Positions 10,270 to 21,551 of a stretch of 64,000 bases of DNA are shown here, piece by piece. The notes under the pieces are model-generated. The model was not told where the DNA came from. It saw only the letters and a program-made list of their open reading frames with translations, and did no database searches. A program made the translations under genes and the position numbers. Position 1 is the stretch's first letter, and every line of letters starts with the position of its first letter. The stretch spans positions 14,157,765-14,221,764 of the forward strand of contig OZ022243.1 in NCBI GenBank assembly GCA_963978895.1, in the 5' to 3' direction. Source of the DNA: Erpobdella octoculata. Lineage: Eukaryota > Annelida > Clitellata > Hirudinida > Erpobdellidae.

Positions 10270-11574
10270 ATATATATTTAGTGTTCTCAAGCAAAAAAAG
10301 CAATATTTCTTATTTAATAAATTGAAACTGTTTATCATCATAAACGTAACGGGGAGGATGAAGTAGTAAATGTTTTAACCACCACAGAGCTGAAATATTA
10401 CATAAGTTTTTTAATCCAACTCCCTGCCAATTTCTTCAATAAAAATAAAAGTTATTTTTAACGTGAATTATTTTTGTAAATAATATTCATGATGTGTCCC
10501 ATAAGGTCGCAGTGGGCCTTTTTGATCTTCAAATGAGCCCTCTTACATTGAAGTGGGCCTTCTATGGTTGAAGTTGGCTCCCTAGTTTTTTAAAGCAGGC
10601 CTCGATAGAAGTATTCGAGAATTATTTGGGAAAAGTACCTTCAACTACCCTACTCTTGGTCATCAGTATTTTTGGCAGGAAAAATATAGAAGTTTTAGGA
10701 AATTGTTGAGAAAAGTACCTCCGAATACTCCCTCTCCGGTCATCAGCTTATTTAGCAAGACAACTTTTTCATCGATAATAAATTTAGAAATTTGTAGACA
10801 TCTTCAACTTGGTGTCCCAAAACTTTGCCAAAATGACGTCCCTGGGCATAGGTAGCACTGGTCCAGACGCACCTTTTTTACCTGTTGTTATATTTTATTA
10901 TCGACATGAAAAAGAAGAAATTGAGTGCAACAAAAACTGATACTCCCTCCTTCAAATTCATGATTGTTCAAGTTTCTTCTTTGTTATCACAAACTCCACC
11001 CATTATTATTTTCCATTTAACTGTATTGAACCAAAAGATAGTAACTCATGAAATAAAGAAACGAAATAATATTTAGAATAGCGGCGGAGTCATTTTGTCG
11101 TGTAGAATTTTTGATTTATTGCTCAGCCTTGAATGAAAACAGTTTTTTTTACCTTTTGTACACCCGCGCGTGGTTCGAATTAAAGAAAAACTTGCATTTG
11201 TATGTTTTGTTGAGTAATCTATTTAAATTAAGTAAATCAATTGGGTCATCCTCAAACAAAAAAGCGCTACTTATAGCAAACCCTATCAGACATCGACATG
11301 AGTCCCTCAATCTTAGCAAGCTAACAAAGAGACGCCCACATCGGTAAAATCGATCCATCGACTAGTTGTTACCTTTTAGCATGACGTACTCCAATAAATT
11401 GATTTCTCTTCCCTTTTGCAAACAACCTTTGAAAAGATTCTATTGAAAGCAAACATTTTCTAGAATGATATTTATTTATAGCTGGTGAGCTAATGTGTAG
11501 CATGTAAAATCGAATTACTTAATTGAAGGTAAAAAAAATTAAAAATATAATATTATCCTTAATTTAAATTTCAG
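10270..11574. other. Intergenic or intronic DNA, no gene seen
   Basis: AT-rich sequence upstream of the Kv channel exon. A GAAAAGTACCT...CTCTCCGGTCATCAG motif occurs twice (about 10630-10670 and 10711-10745) and again at 33733-33760 next to a hAT relic, so part of this is probably a decayed transposon. The T1 tetramerisation domain of the channel was looked for and not found. Confidence 0.6.
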
Positions 11575-12121
11575 GCAATCGTTCGCTTCATATCTTGTCC
11601 GAACAAGCTGACATTTTGGATTGGCTTTCAAAACATTATCGACGTGACTGCAGTGCTGCCATATTACGTGACACTATTCAATGTCATCTCTACAATGAGC
11701 TGTTCCACTGCCAAGTCTAGTGCCTCTCTCGCCTTCTTAAGAGTCATCAGACTGGTTCGCGTTTTCAAACTGACCAAACATTCAACGGGCTTGCAAGTTC
11801 TCATACTCACGATCAAAGCCAGTACTGAAGAGCTCGGTTTGTTTCTCATGGTCCTTCTCGTTTGCATGCTCGTCTATTCGAGTGCCATTTATTACGCCGA
11901 ACTTGGAGTTCCCAAGTCAAACATTCACAGCATCCCCGATGCATTCTGGTGGGCCATCATCACAATGACGACCGTGGGATACGGCGATACGTACCCGGTA
12001 GGAGCCATAGGAAAGGTAATAGGAGCAGCGTGCGCCATATCTGGTGTGCTTGCTTTGGCAATGCCTGTGCCTATTCTCACGGGACATTTCAACAAATTTT
12101 ATGCACACAAAACAGGACGCT
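11575..12121 (+). CDS. Voltage-gated K+ channel (Shaker superfamily), internal exon S2/S3 to S6
   Basis: This 547-bp exon is bounded by an acceptor (TTTAAATTTCAG before 11575) and a donor (GTAAGT at 12122). In frame from GCA at 11575 it encodes the end of S2 and S3 (FISCPNKLTFW, NIIDVTAVLPYYV), S4 (LRVIRLVRVFKLTKHS), S5, the pore loop with the selectivity filter TMTTVGYGD, and S6 with the PVP bend (AMPVPI). Kv channels are plasma-membrane tetramers that repolarise excitable cells. S4 appears one Arg-x-x triplet shorter than in Shaker. The N-terminal T1 domain and the C-terminus are in other exons that were not found. The sequence is most like Kv1/Kv3-type channels; the subfamily is not certain. 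The exon is markedly richer in GC than its surroundings. Confidence 0.93.
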
Positions 12122-12565
12122 GTAAGTACATTTAGATTTAAGATTTCTTTCGGAGAAGTTTAGAAGAAACGAACATCAAGTTATTTTCAGGTTTTATTTT
12201 CTTATTTAAACTATTTTTTCCCAAAACTTCTAAATTTCCTGTTAAATTATTCCGCACTTGTTTTTGTTTAATTTAATTAATTTTGTTTTTAAGAAGCTCA
12301 AAGGACATCGAACCATTTTGAGTTCCACGTTGGTGTTTTCAACTGCTGCGATATGAAATGCCTTCTTGAGTTCTTCAGTTTCTGTTGAAACTTTTGTTCA
12401 TTTTGTTGCACTATTGTCGCTCAACAAAAATGCAACATTCCCCACCCCCAATTCAACTTTTTCGTGAAGAAGTTCCGAGTTTTCATTATATCAAGACTTT
12501 CTCACGGTCGTGATTCATTGATTTGAAATAAATCTTTTCAATGTTGCAGTCGTTAAAACGTCTAC
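12122..12565 (+). other. Kv channel intron, proximal part
   Basis: AT-rich sequence after the GTAAGT donor with no further exon seen. The following 20 kb on this strand also gave no recognisable Kv C-terminal exon. Confidence 0.6.
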
Positions 12566-12582
12566 GGTTGGAATTAAAATGT

Positions 12583-12800
12583 AGGGCAGCAAACAAGCAA
12601 GCAAACAAATTTTTTAGAAACAGAAACTAACGAGGTGTACCAGAAAATACAAAGAAGAGAAAATGCACGCAAACAAACAAACGAACAGACAAACAAACAA
12701 ACAAACAGACAGGCAAATAAACAAGCAGACAAACAAACAAGCAGACAAACAAACAAACAAGCAAACAAGTAAACAAACGGTCATACAAACAAACAAATTC
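12583..12800. repeat. Imperfect (CAAA/CAGA)n low-complexity tract
   Basis: Degenerate CAAACAAG, CAGACAAA repeats. The Cys/Leu/Phe-rich frames on the minus strand are artefacts. Confidence 0.9.
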
Positions 12801-12966
12801 TAAAGACACGCAATGAAAAAGAATTTATAACACGAAAACGACAGGAAACATTTGCAAAAGAATTTGTTGACGTGTTTCTTTTGTTCTACTGAGAAAAATC
12901 CTTTGTAAGAAACCGTGTGGAATATAAAATTATGCAGATGCAGAAATGACTGGGAGATGACTGGAG

Positions 12967-13190
12967 GCACACCACCATTGATATATACCAATGCACACCA
13001 CCATTGATATATACCAGTGCACACCACCTTTGATATATACCAATTTACACCACCATTGATATATACCAGTGCACACCACCATTGATATATACCAATGCGT
13101 ACCACCATTGATATATACCAATGCACACCACAATTGATATATACCAATGCACACCAACATTGATATATACCAATGCACACCACCATTCAC
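12967..13190. repeat. 26-bp minisatellite, about eight copies
   Basis: The unit (ACACCACCATTGATATATACCAATGC type) repeats every 26 bp, for example GATATATACC at 12980, 13006 and 13032. Units differ by one or two substitutions (CAGTGC, CAATTT, CAATGCGT). Because 26 is not a multiple of three, frames across it are artefacts. Confidence 0.93.
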
Positions 13191-13740
13191 CTTCGAGGTT
13201 ATTTTTCGTACATTTCCTTGTAAGCGTGCAAAAGGATCTTCATCTTCTTTTTTATACGACGCCATTGTGTAAATGAACTTCAACACTTTTCTCATCAACG
13301 CATGAACATTAAGCATTTTAATCTTTATAGCGGAGAAGCAAAATTTGATCGATGGAAATTTGATTTGATTTTTTTTTTGTTATAAATAAAGCATTTGGGT
13401 TTGATGAAGAAATTTCTACAAAATGTATTCAATCGAAATTTAAAATAAATAAAAATATGATGATCTCTTATGATATTGAAAAAAGTTCGATTAATTTAAA
13501 AAGGTTTTAATTTGGTTTTAAAGTGTGTTGTATGTGAGAGTGTTGTAACCAAGCTTCAATTTCAGAAATTTAGAAATTTCAACAGCAGAAATAATTTTTA
13601 TTTAAATTTAGTGTATCGTTGTTCTTCGGTTGAAAAAATGAAAATTTTAAGTTTAAGACTTTATTCGAGCCAAGAACAATTTTGATGCAACTGTCTGCAG
13701 CATGCCGTTATCATTCTATGAATCATCAACTCAAGATCTG
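13191..13740. other. AT-rich spacer, no gene seen
   Basis: No conserved coding motif, RNA gene or repeat family recognised. Confidence 0.5.
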
Positions 13741-13742
13741 TA

Positions 13743-14353
<611 letters not shown>

Positions 14354-14749
14354 TGTCACGCCCGCGTAAACGCAGGTGCGTGCCTGGATCTAACTTTGGG
14401 ATTTCCGGCGCAGGCGGTGCAAAGGGTATTGCACAACGTTGCGTGTTTGGATTGTTGCGCGAATATTTAAACGTTTTAGCCTGTAGCCTGTAGCCTGGAG
14501 GGCTTGTATTTATAAGGCTGTCGCGAACTACTTCGTCCCTTCTTCTTGTTCCTGTTCGCCATTGTTTGATCGACGTTGAAACTGTTTTATATCTGTTCGT
14601 CCTCGTGGTGATTGTTTTTCGATAATCTTGCTTGGTATTCGATAAATAAAACAATATATACTAATAAAGAGTGTCTTTAACTTTATTTCGACTTAAATTT
14701 TCTCCAGTTCTGTTTGAATATCGACTATCGCAAAGGCGAAGTCGTGACA
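14354..14749 (+). repeat. 5' LTR (396 bp)
   Basis: It starts TGTCACG and ends CGTGACA, a perfect 7-bp terminal inverted repeat with the TG...CA ends of LTRs. A TATTTATAAGG TATA-like box lies near 14510 and an AATAAA signal near 14644 is followed by another AATAAAG near 14665. It matches 20677-21072 along its length by eye. Confidence 0.95.
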
Positions 14750-14759
14750 GAAGATTTTT

Positions 14760-14777
14760 TGGTGGCAACGGTGGTAT
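14760..14777 (+). other. Candidate primer binding site
   Basis: TGGTGGCAACGG begins 10 bp after the 5' LTR. Primer binding sites start with TGG, complementary to the tRNA CCA end. Which tRNA would prime was not determined, and the 10-bp gap is a little long, so this is tentative. Confidence 0.4.
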
Positions 14778-15171
14778 AGTCAGTCGATACACCGATCAGT
14801 TTTGGGTGAGATTCGTCCTGGGCGATAGAGTTCATCGAGTTGGTGAAGTTCTATCGAGTTTGGTGATCTAACGACTTTGGCGGTATCCAGTGGTTTTGGC
14901 GGGATCAGCGGGATTCGACCGGGATCTGCAAAACCGACCAGGGATTCGACGCAAATCGACCAGATCAAGGAGGATCCTCACCGAAAGATCGACGATTGAC
15001 GATTCAGTGCTGGAGAAAGAGTCCGGACAGTTTCAGACCGTTCAGTTCGACCACGTGGCGACATCCATTTCGCAAGGAGGGCCGATCCACATCTCAGGTT
15101 AGAGATTTTATCGTTGCCGGATTGCCCAGTTAGGTTTTTCTTTCTTTTTCTGTGTAGTAGGTTTCATAAAT

Positions 15172-18100
15172 ATGATTAGAACCCCTACGGTTGAAGAGTC
15201 AGTTACGCAGGATAGTCCAACAGGGATCCTTAGCGAGGAGCACTATCAATTTGTTGATGATAGTCGGCGTCCACGTAGAGTTAGTGAAGATGCTAACGTT
15301 AGCAAAAATTCCAAATCAGATTTAGCTGAGCGCAAGTTAGCATTGCGCGAAGCAGAATTGGCGGCTAAAGAAGCTAAGTTAGAAGAGGATAGGGCGAACC
15401 GTAGACTTGCTGAGGCTAAGTTAGATGAAGATAGGGCGAATCGCAGACTTGCTGAAGCTAAGTTAGAACAGGAAAACAGACTTACTGAAGCTAAGTTAGA
15501 ACAGGAGAGCAGACTCGCTGAAGCTAAATTAGAACAGGAGCGTAGACTCGCTGACGCTAGGTTAGATGAGGATAGGGCAACCCGCAGACTTGCCGAAGCT
15601 AAACTAGAGCTGGAACGTGAAAGGATTCAGGACCACAATAGTCTTGAGGTTTCCTTATCCGTTCGCACTAGTCGCTTTCTAAATGCCATGAAGGGTATAA
15701 TGGCGGAGTTTCCTTCAGATCCTGCTGCAATACCGGGGTATTTTCAATATCTCGAAAATCAGTTTACATCATACCAAGTTGATGATGATGTGAAACCCAA
15801 AATATTGCAGGCCCATTTGAATAATAGAGCTCGCTCAATCTTGAGTCGATTGACCGTTGTTCAGTTAGGTGACTATGAGGAACTAAAGCAAATTCTATTG
15901 CAGGAATTTCGGGTCACTCCCAGTCTTTTAAGGGAGAGGTTTTATACTGTAAAAAGGAGACCTGGTGAGACTTATTCACAGGTAGCTTCTGAATTACACA
16001 CAGCGTTATCGTATTATATTAAAAGTAGGAATATTGATGAGAATTTCCATCAATTAGTTAGTTTGATGTGTGCCGATAGGTTGAAACAACTAATGTCTCC
16101 CAATTGTGCAGATTTTATTTTAACTCAGGAAAAGGATGATTGGTTAAATCATCTAGAGCTTTCACGCGTTGCGGATAGCTACATGGCCACACACGAGCAT
16201 GAGACTAGACCGCCTCGATTTAACAACCCAAAACCAACAGATAAAGGGTCAGGGTCTCCCATTCCTAATAGAATGACTAAAATATCCATTGATCCTAACA
16301 TGGATAAGGATAAAAGGTATGGTTTATGCTTCAAATGCCATAAGAAGGGTCATTCGTTCAAGGAATGTCCTCTACATAAATTCCCTTCCTCAAATTTACC
16401 TAATCCCAGAATTAATTGTTGTCAAACAGAAAATTCCTTTAATTGTCTCGGTGATAGGAAAACATTTGTTGATGATAAAAATTTGTCCTCTCAGTCAAAA
16501 AATTCCCGTAATTGTCTCGATAATAGGAAAACATTGGTTGATGGGAAAAATTTGTCTTCTCATTCAGAAAATTCCTTTAGAGGTCTCGTTGATAGGAAAA
16601 TATTGTTTGATGGTCAAAAATCTTTTCCCTGTCCCGAAGCATGTCCCATTATAGATGTTGATGATTATCACATTAGGTCTTATGAGAATGTATTTATCGA
16701 TCAATTACCATCTATTCCAGCTTTGATTGATGGTGGTGCAGAGGTGTGTTGCATTAGAGAAGATTTAATTAAATCTCTTCATAGGGTACCACATAAATTT
16801 ATAAAATTATCTGGCCTTAAGGGTCAACCAGAAATTGTAGGTTGTGTTAGATTAGTTGTTCGACCAGATCTTGTGGGTGATGACATTGTGAACCTAGCAC
16901 CCAAGGTTCGTGCATGGTTTGCTGTCGTCCCAAATCTTAATGAGCAAATTATTATCACTCCCTCCGTAAGTAATTTATTGAAAACGATATCATTGTATGA
17001 TACCGTTGCATACCCTATTAAGAACAAACAAAATGCACATGACTCTGATGTGAATGTTCCCAGTCTTGAAATAACTAATTCACAATATTTTGTTTTAGAT
17101 GAACCTCGTAATGATGAGCATAGTCCAGATGTTGCATTAATTCTCGGCGAAGGTGTTTCTCGTGCTGCTGACGCTAGGAAAGTGGATTCACAGGCCGATA
17201 CTTGTCAGGACATAGATGTTTCCGTAGTTTCGGGTGATGATATTTGTCCAGGTGCTGATGCTAGGAAAGTTGATTCACAGACCGATACTTGTCAGGACAT
17301 AGGTGTTTCTGTAGTTGCGGGTGATGATATTTGTCCAGGTGCTGATGCAGACGGAAGTGATTCACGAACCGACGCTCGATTTACAACCATTAACGATGAT
17401 TGTCAGGGGGTAGACGATAGTAATGATCCCGATGCGTTTGCTAAAGAGCAACATGATTGTCCTTCACTGAAGTCCTTCTGGTTGCTAGGTATAGATAAGC
17501 GTAAAAACTTTTATATCGACCGGGGACTTTTGTTTCACAAGGAGAATCAGTGGGGTCATTCCATAAAACAGTTGTGTTTGCCCAGGAGCCGTATACTTGC
17601 AGTGTTACAGATGGGGCATGATGCTCCCTATTCGGGGCACATGGCTGCCAAGAGTACACGGCAACGTATTCGACTCAGTTTTTGGTTTCCCGATATGGAG
17701 AAACAAGTCCAAACCTATTGTGAGTCGTGCCCCGTGTGCCAGCTAAGGGCACCTGTTAAAAAAAGAGACCGAGTCCCCATAACTCCCATACCACGGGGAG
17801 ATGAACTACCATTTAATCATTTAGTTATGGATTGTATAGGGCCCATAATTCCAGCGGGTGATAGTGTGACTATCCGACCCAAGTACAATTATGCCCTGGT
17901 TGTTGTCGATTTGTTCTCTAGATGGCCGATGGCTTACCCATTAAGGTCATTAGATGCTAAATCTGTATGTGAGATCCTTATTCAGATCTTTATGACGTTT
18001 TCCATACCGCGAATAATTAGTTCCGATTGTGGTACGAATTTCAAAAATCAGTTAACGACGACTTTTCTTAAATGTTTGGGGTGCAGTCCTAGGTTTAACA

Positions 18101-20205
18101 CCCCAGGGCATCCTGAAGCATCCGGGTTAGTGGAGAGGTGTAACCAGAGTCTTAAGAACATGATTTTTAAATTGGTTGAGGCACATCCTAAGGAGTGGTT
18201 TAAGGTTCTTCCTTTTGTATTATGGAGTTTACGTGAGAAACCGTCATCTACAACTCATATTGCTCCTTATACATTAGTGTATGGTACTTTGCCACGAGGA
18301 CCACTTGCTATCCTCAGAGACTCTTGGAGTAACGAAAAGGAGTTGCCTTTTCATTTAGGTAAAAATCCGTACAAATACTTAGCCGATCTCAGACAAAACC
18401 TACAATTAGCTAAGGAATTTGCTGAAATTGCAGGAGACCAAGAGCAGAGCAACTATGCACGAAAATATAATGTTAGGAGCAGTGATAGGTCTTTTTGTGT
18501 AGGTGACAGAGTAATAATTTTAGCACCTGTAAAAGGGGGGTCTAAATTTATGAAGAGATGGCAGGGTCCCGGGGTAATAGTGAAGGTGAAAGCACCATAC
18601 TCTTATTTAGTGGAAATTGAGGGCTGTAAACACCATCTACATGCAAATAAGATTCGGAAATACCATGACCGAATTGAAACCGCCATTAATAACAATTGTT
18701 CTGTAGTATACGAGAAGGACCACGAATTTGGTTTGATTGATTTCCCAAGTAAGTTTGATCCTTGTCAGGATAAACCTCCGAGTTGTAGGGTAGCAAAGGG
18801 CTGTTTGGACCATCTTTCACAGGATTATCGCACACAATTATGTGACATAATTGATGATTTTCCCGAGATATTCTCAGAATCATTAGGAGTTTGTTCTGTA
18901 GTATCTCACAAAATCGCGATTTCTCCTGACTTTACCCCCAAACACCTGAGAGCCTATAGAACCCCTGAATTGTTGAAGGTAGAAGTGGCTAATCAGATAC
19001 AAGATATGCTTCGCCAGGGTGTCATTGTACCATCGCAGAGTCCTATGGTAAGCCCGATGGTTTGCGTTTTGAAGGGACCTAAGGGAGAAAAGGGGGTCCG
19101 TATAGCCATCGACTATCGTCATGTTAATCGTTATACGAAGGGAGACTGCTTTCCCATTCCCGATATCCCCAACGTACTTCAGAAGGTCGGCAGAGCAAAA
19201 TTCATAAGCTGTTTTGATGCACGCAAAGGGTACTGGCAAATTCCTATAGATCCGGAATCAGCATGGTTAACGGCATTTTCTTGTGAAGAAGGGTTGTTTG
19301 AGTTTCGCAGAATGCCCTTTGGTCTAAAATCGGCGGGAAATACTTTCATGAGGGCGATATCGATGATCCTTCAACCAATAAGATCCTTTACGGAGCCGTT
19401 TATTGATGATTTTGCCGTTATTTCGTCTAGTTGGGAAGAACACAAACTACATCTTTTGCAATTCTTCACCATCATTAAAAATGTAGGGTTAACCCTAAAC
19501 CTGGAAAAATGTCGGTTTGTACAACCTAAGGTGGTATTTTTAGGACATGTCGTAGGTTCGGGGATTGTCGCACCTGATCCCGATAAAATAGCCATTGTAC
19601 AAGAGATCAAACCTCCCACAAATAAAAAGGAAGTCAAGCGGATAATGGGGTTGTTCAGTTATTTCCGCAACTTCATACCCAATCTAGCCCAGACTGCCCA
19701 TCCTATCACTGAGTTGACTAAAAAGGGTGTTCCCAACAAAATTCTTTGGGAAAGCAAACACCAGGTCGCCTTACAAAAACTCATAGACGACCTTACCAAT
19801 GCTACAACCCTAAGCACAATTGATTATAGTAAAGGGTTTGGATTAGCAACGGATGCTAGTGGAGTGGCTGTTGGGTGTTGTTTGTTCCAGGGGAGTGGAG
19901 AAGGGGCAGAAGTCCCTATTGCTTTTGCCAGTCTGAAGTTAACCCCTACTCAGACAAGGTGGTCCACCATAGAGAGAGAGGCTTATGCTGTCGTGTGGGC
20001 TCTAAGTAAATTCAAATCCTGGATATTGTTATCTGAGATCGTGATTTTTTCGGATCATAATCCTCTCACGTACCTTACCGAGTCAGTTTCCAAAAGCGCT
20101 AAATTGACTCGATGGGCACTTGCCATCCAGGAATTTAATCTGACTTTCCAGTATAGGTCAGGTAAACAGAATATAGTAGCTGACGTCCTGTCTCGATTAA
20201 GTTAG
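15172..20205 (+). CDS. Gmr1-type Gag-PR-INT-RT-RNaseH polyprotein (1,677 aa)
   Basis: One open frame. Residues about 45-155 are a charged coiled coil of repeated RRLAEAKLEQE-type units. A Gag core follows, then a zinc knuckle (CFKCHKKGHSFKEC, about 386-399) and three tandem units of about 21 residues (NSRNCLDNRKTLVDGKN type). The protease lies near residue 518 with the triad ALIDGGAEV, i.e. DGG rather than D(S/T)G. Two 29-residue acidic repeats (ADARKVDSQ...GDDICPG) sit at about 665-725. The integrase has its HHCC finger (two His about 815-823, CESCPVC about 850), catalytic Asp in MDCIGP (about 886), Asp in SSDCGTNF (about 950) and Glu in LVERCNQ (about 987), and a GPG-type C-terminal module (WQGPGVIVKV). 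RT follows, with IAIDYRHVNR and the FIDDF box at about 1410. RNase H (LATDASG, EREAYAV, FSDHNPL) ends with ADVLSRLS at the stop. No frameshift separates Gag and Pol. The protein would form virus-like particles and integrate cDNA. Confidence 0.95.
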   Translation: MIRTPTVEESVTQDSPTGILSEEHYQFVDDSRRPRRVSEDANVSKNSKSDLAERKLALREAELAAKEAKLEEDRANRRLAEAKLDEDRANRRLAEAKLEQENRLTEAKLEQESRLAEAKLEQERRLADARLDEDRATRRLAEAKLELERERIQDHNSLEVSLSVRTSRFLNAMKGIMAEFPSDPAAIPGYFQYLENQFTSYQVDDDVKPKILQAHLNNRARSILSRLTVVQLGDYEELKQILLQEFRVTPSLLRERFYTVKRRPGETYSQVASELHTALSYYIKSRNIDENFHQLVSLMCADRLKQLMSPNCADFILTQEKDDWLNHLELSRVADSYMATHEHETRPPRFNNPKPTDKGSGSPIPNRMTKISIDPNMDKDKRYGLCFKCHKKGHSFKECPLHKFPSSNLPNPRINCCQTENSFNCLGDRKTFVDDKNLSSQSKNSRNCLDNRKTLVDGKNLSSHSENSFRGLVDRKILFDGQKSFPCPEACPIIDVDDYHIRSYENVFIDQLPSIPALIDGGAEVCCIREDLIKSLHRVPHKFIKLSGLKGQPEIVGCVRLVVRPDLVGDDIVNLAPKVRAWFAVVPNLNEQIIITPSVSNLLKTISLYDTVAYPIKNKQNAHDSDVNVPSLEITNSQYFVLDEPRNDEHSPDVALILGEGVSRAADARKVDSQADTCQDIDVSVVSGDDICPGADARKVDSQTDTCQDIGVSVVAGDDICPGADADGSDSRTDARFTTINDDCQGVDDSNDPDAFAKEQHDCPSLKSFWLLGIDKRKNFYIDRGLLFHKENQWGHSIKQLCLPRSRILAVLQMGHDAPYSGHMAAKSTRQRIRLSFWFPDMEKQVQTYCESCPVCQLRAPVKKRDRVPITPIPRGDELPFNHLVMDCIGPIIPAGDSVTIRPKYNYALVVVDLFSRWPMAYPLRSLDAKSVCEILIQIFMTFSIPRIISSDCGTNFKNQLTTTFLKCLGCSPRFNTPGHPEASGLVERCNQSLKNMIFKLVEAHPKEWFKVLPFVLWSLREKPSSTTHIAPYTLVYGTLPRGPLAILRDSWSNEKELPFHLGKNPYKYLADLRQNLQLAKEFAEIAGDQEQSNYARKYNVRSSDRSFCVGDRVIILAPVKGGSKFMKRWQGPGVIVKVKAPYSYLVEIEGCKHHLHANKIRKYHDRIETAINNNCSVVYEKDHEFGLIDFPSKFDPCQDKPPSCRVAKGCLDHLSQDYRTQLCDIIDDFPEIFSESLGVCSVVSHKIAISPDFTPKHLRAYRTPELLKVEVANQIQDMLRQGVIVPSQSPMVSPMVCVLKGPKGEKGVRIAIDYRHVNRYTKGDCFPIPDIPNVLQKVGRAKFISCFDARKGYWQIPIDPESAWLTAFSCEEGLFEFRRMPFGLKSAGNTFMRAISMILQPIRSFTEPFIDDFAVISSSWEEHKLHLLQFFTIIKNVGLTLNLEKCRFVQPKVVFLGHVVGSGIVAPDPDKIAIVQEIKPPTNKKEVKRIMGLFSYFRNFIPNLAQTAHPITELTKKGVPNKILWESKHQVALQKLIDDLTNATTLSTIDYSKGFGLATDASGVAVGCCLFQGSGEGAEVPIAFASLKLTPTQTRWSTIEREAYAVVWALSKFKSWILLSEIVIFSDHNPLTYLTESVSKSAKLTRWALAIQEFNLTFQYRSGKQNIVADVLSRLS

Positions 20206-20662
20206 GTTTGGAGTAGCTGTGGCTACGGTTAGGTTTATTTATCCTAGGATGTTTAATCTTTGGTTAAGTATTTCATTGTTATCGTAAATTGATGATAGTT
20301 ATATGGGTAGCTTTGTAATGTTCTTTGGTTAATTTCTTTCTCTGGGCGATCTTGGTTAACGATAAAGTGGATCGGTCGCAAGTTTTTATTTGCAGGTCTC
20401 CAGGAAGAAGAGCGCGTCACTGAACAAAGAGCTGCAGGACGTCTCATTTGTCCTTGCTCGGAAGGTTCTTCGACCACGTCTTTCTTTCGCGTGTGGCTCA
20501 TCGTCGCGACTGTTCTGGATTTACAGGTTCCCAAGACGAGCACCAGGAAACCCGACGACGAAGGAAACCATTCAGTCAACCGGATCCACACTCAGCCAAC
20601 CGGATCGACCCAGATCAAAGAATGAAGATATGGCCGATAACGAGAAGGATCGTTATCGACTT
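20206..20662 (+). other. 3' untranslated region of the LTR element
   Basis: About 450 bp between the Pol stop and the polypurine tract. No env-like frame with a signal peptide or membrane segment is seen. Confidence 0.7.
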
Positions 20663-20676
20663 TAGGGGGGGAGGTA
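20663..20676 (+). other. Polypurine tract
   Basis: An AGGGGGGGAGG-type purine run directly upstream of the 3' LTR, the expected primer for plus-strand DNA synthesis. Two bases (TA) lie between the run and TGTCACG. Confidence 0.8.
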
Positions 20677-21072
20677 TGTCACGCCCGCGTAAACGCAGGT
20701 GCGTGCCTGGATCTAACTTTGGGATTTCCGGCGCAGGCGGTGCAAAGGGTATTGCACAACGTTGCGTGTTTGGATTGTTGCGCGAATATTTAAACGTTTT
20801 AGCCTGTAGCCTGTAGCCTGGAGGGCTTGTATTTATAAGGCTGTCGCGAACTACTTCGTCCCTTCTTCTTGTTCCTGTTCGCCATTGTTTGATCGACGTT
20901 GAAACTGTTTTATATCTGTTCGTCCTCGTGGTGATTGTTTTTCGATAATCTTGCTTGGTATTCGATAAATAAAACAATATATACTAATAAAGAGTGTCTT
21001 TAACTTTATTTCGACTTAAATTTTCTCCAGTTCTGTTTGAATATCGACTATCGCAAAGGCGAAGTCGTGACA
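20677..21072 (+). repeat. 3' LTR (396 bp)
   Basis: Same length and ends as the 5' LTR (TGTCACG ... CGTGACA). No difference was found on reading the two side by side. It is followed by the GTGAT duplication and the resumed GATGGT repeat. Confidence 0.95.
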
Positions 21073-21257
21073 GTGATGGTGATGGTGACGATGATGACAA
21101 TGAAAATGTTGGTGTTCATTGTTATGATAATGACGTTGACGGTGTGATGAGGATTTAAAACGAGTTATATTTCAAACACCTCTCGCGTTGTTATGACGAC
21201 CGAATTGATTAAGAAGATGACGTAAGGTACACGAGTCAAAACAAAAGAAAATGAGTA

Positions 21258-21546
<289 letters not shown>

Positions 21547-21551
21547 GTATT

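Larger units (their letters stand above)
14354..21072 (+). mobile_element. Intact Gmr1-type LTR retrotransposon, integrase before RT
   Basis: This 6,719-bp element has two 396-bp LTRs, a 5-bp target duplication and one uninterrupted 1,677-codon Gag-Pol frame. The domain order is Gag, zinc knuckle, protease, integrase, reverse transcriptase, RNase H. Ty3/gypsy elements normally place integrase last; integrase upstream of a gypsy-type RT is the hallmark of the Gmr1 clade, first described from cod and known from several invertebrates. The LTRs look identical by eye and the frame is open, so this insertion is probably very recent and possibly mobile. It sits at the edge of a (GAT)n array. Confidence 0.93.

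Noticed and set aside
12574..12809. Cys-rich secreted peptide on the minus strand
   Set aside because: Low-complexity CAAA/CAGA repeat; frame open in three phases.
16824..17027. Antisense frames inside the LTR element polyprotein
   Set aside because: No start context or domain; shadows of the sense frame.
20206..20676. Envelope-like gene in the Gmr1-type element
   Set aside because: No frame with signal peptide, cleavage site or membrane anchor between RNase H and the polypurine tract.
14359..20977. Two identical minus-strand frames in the LTRs (14359-14654 part and 20615-20977)
   Set aside because: They are the two LTR copies read backwards; no conserved domain.
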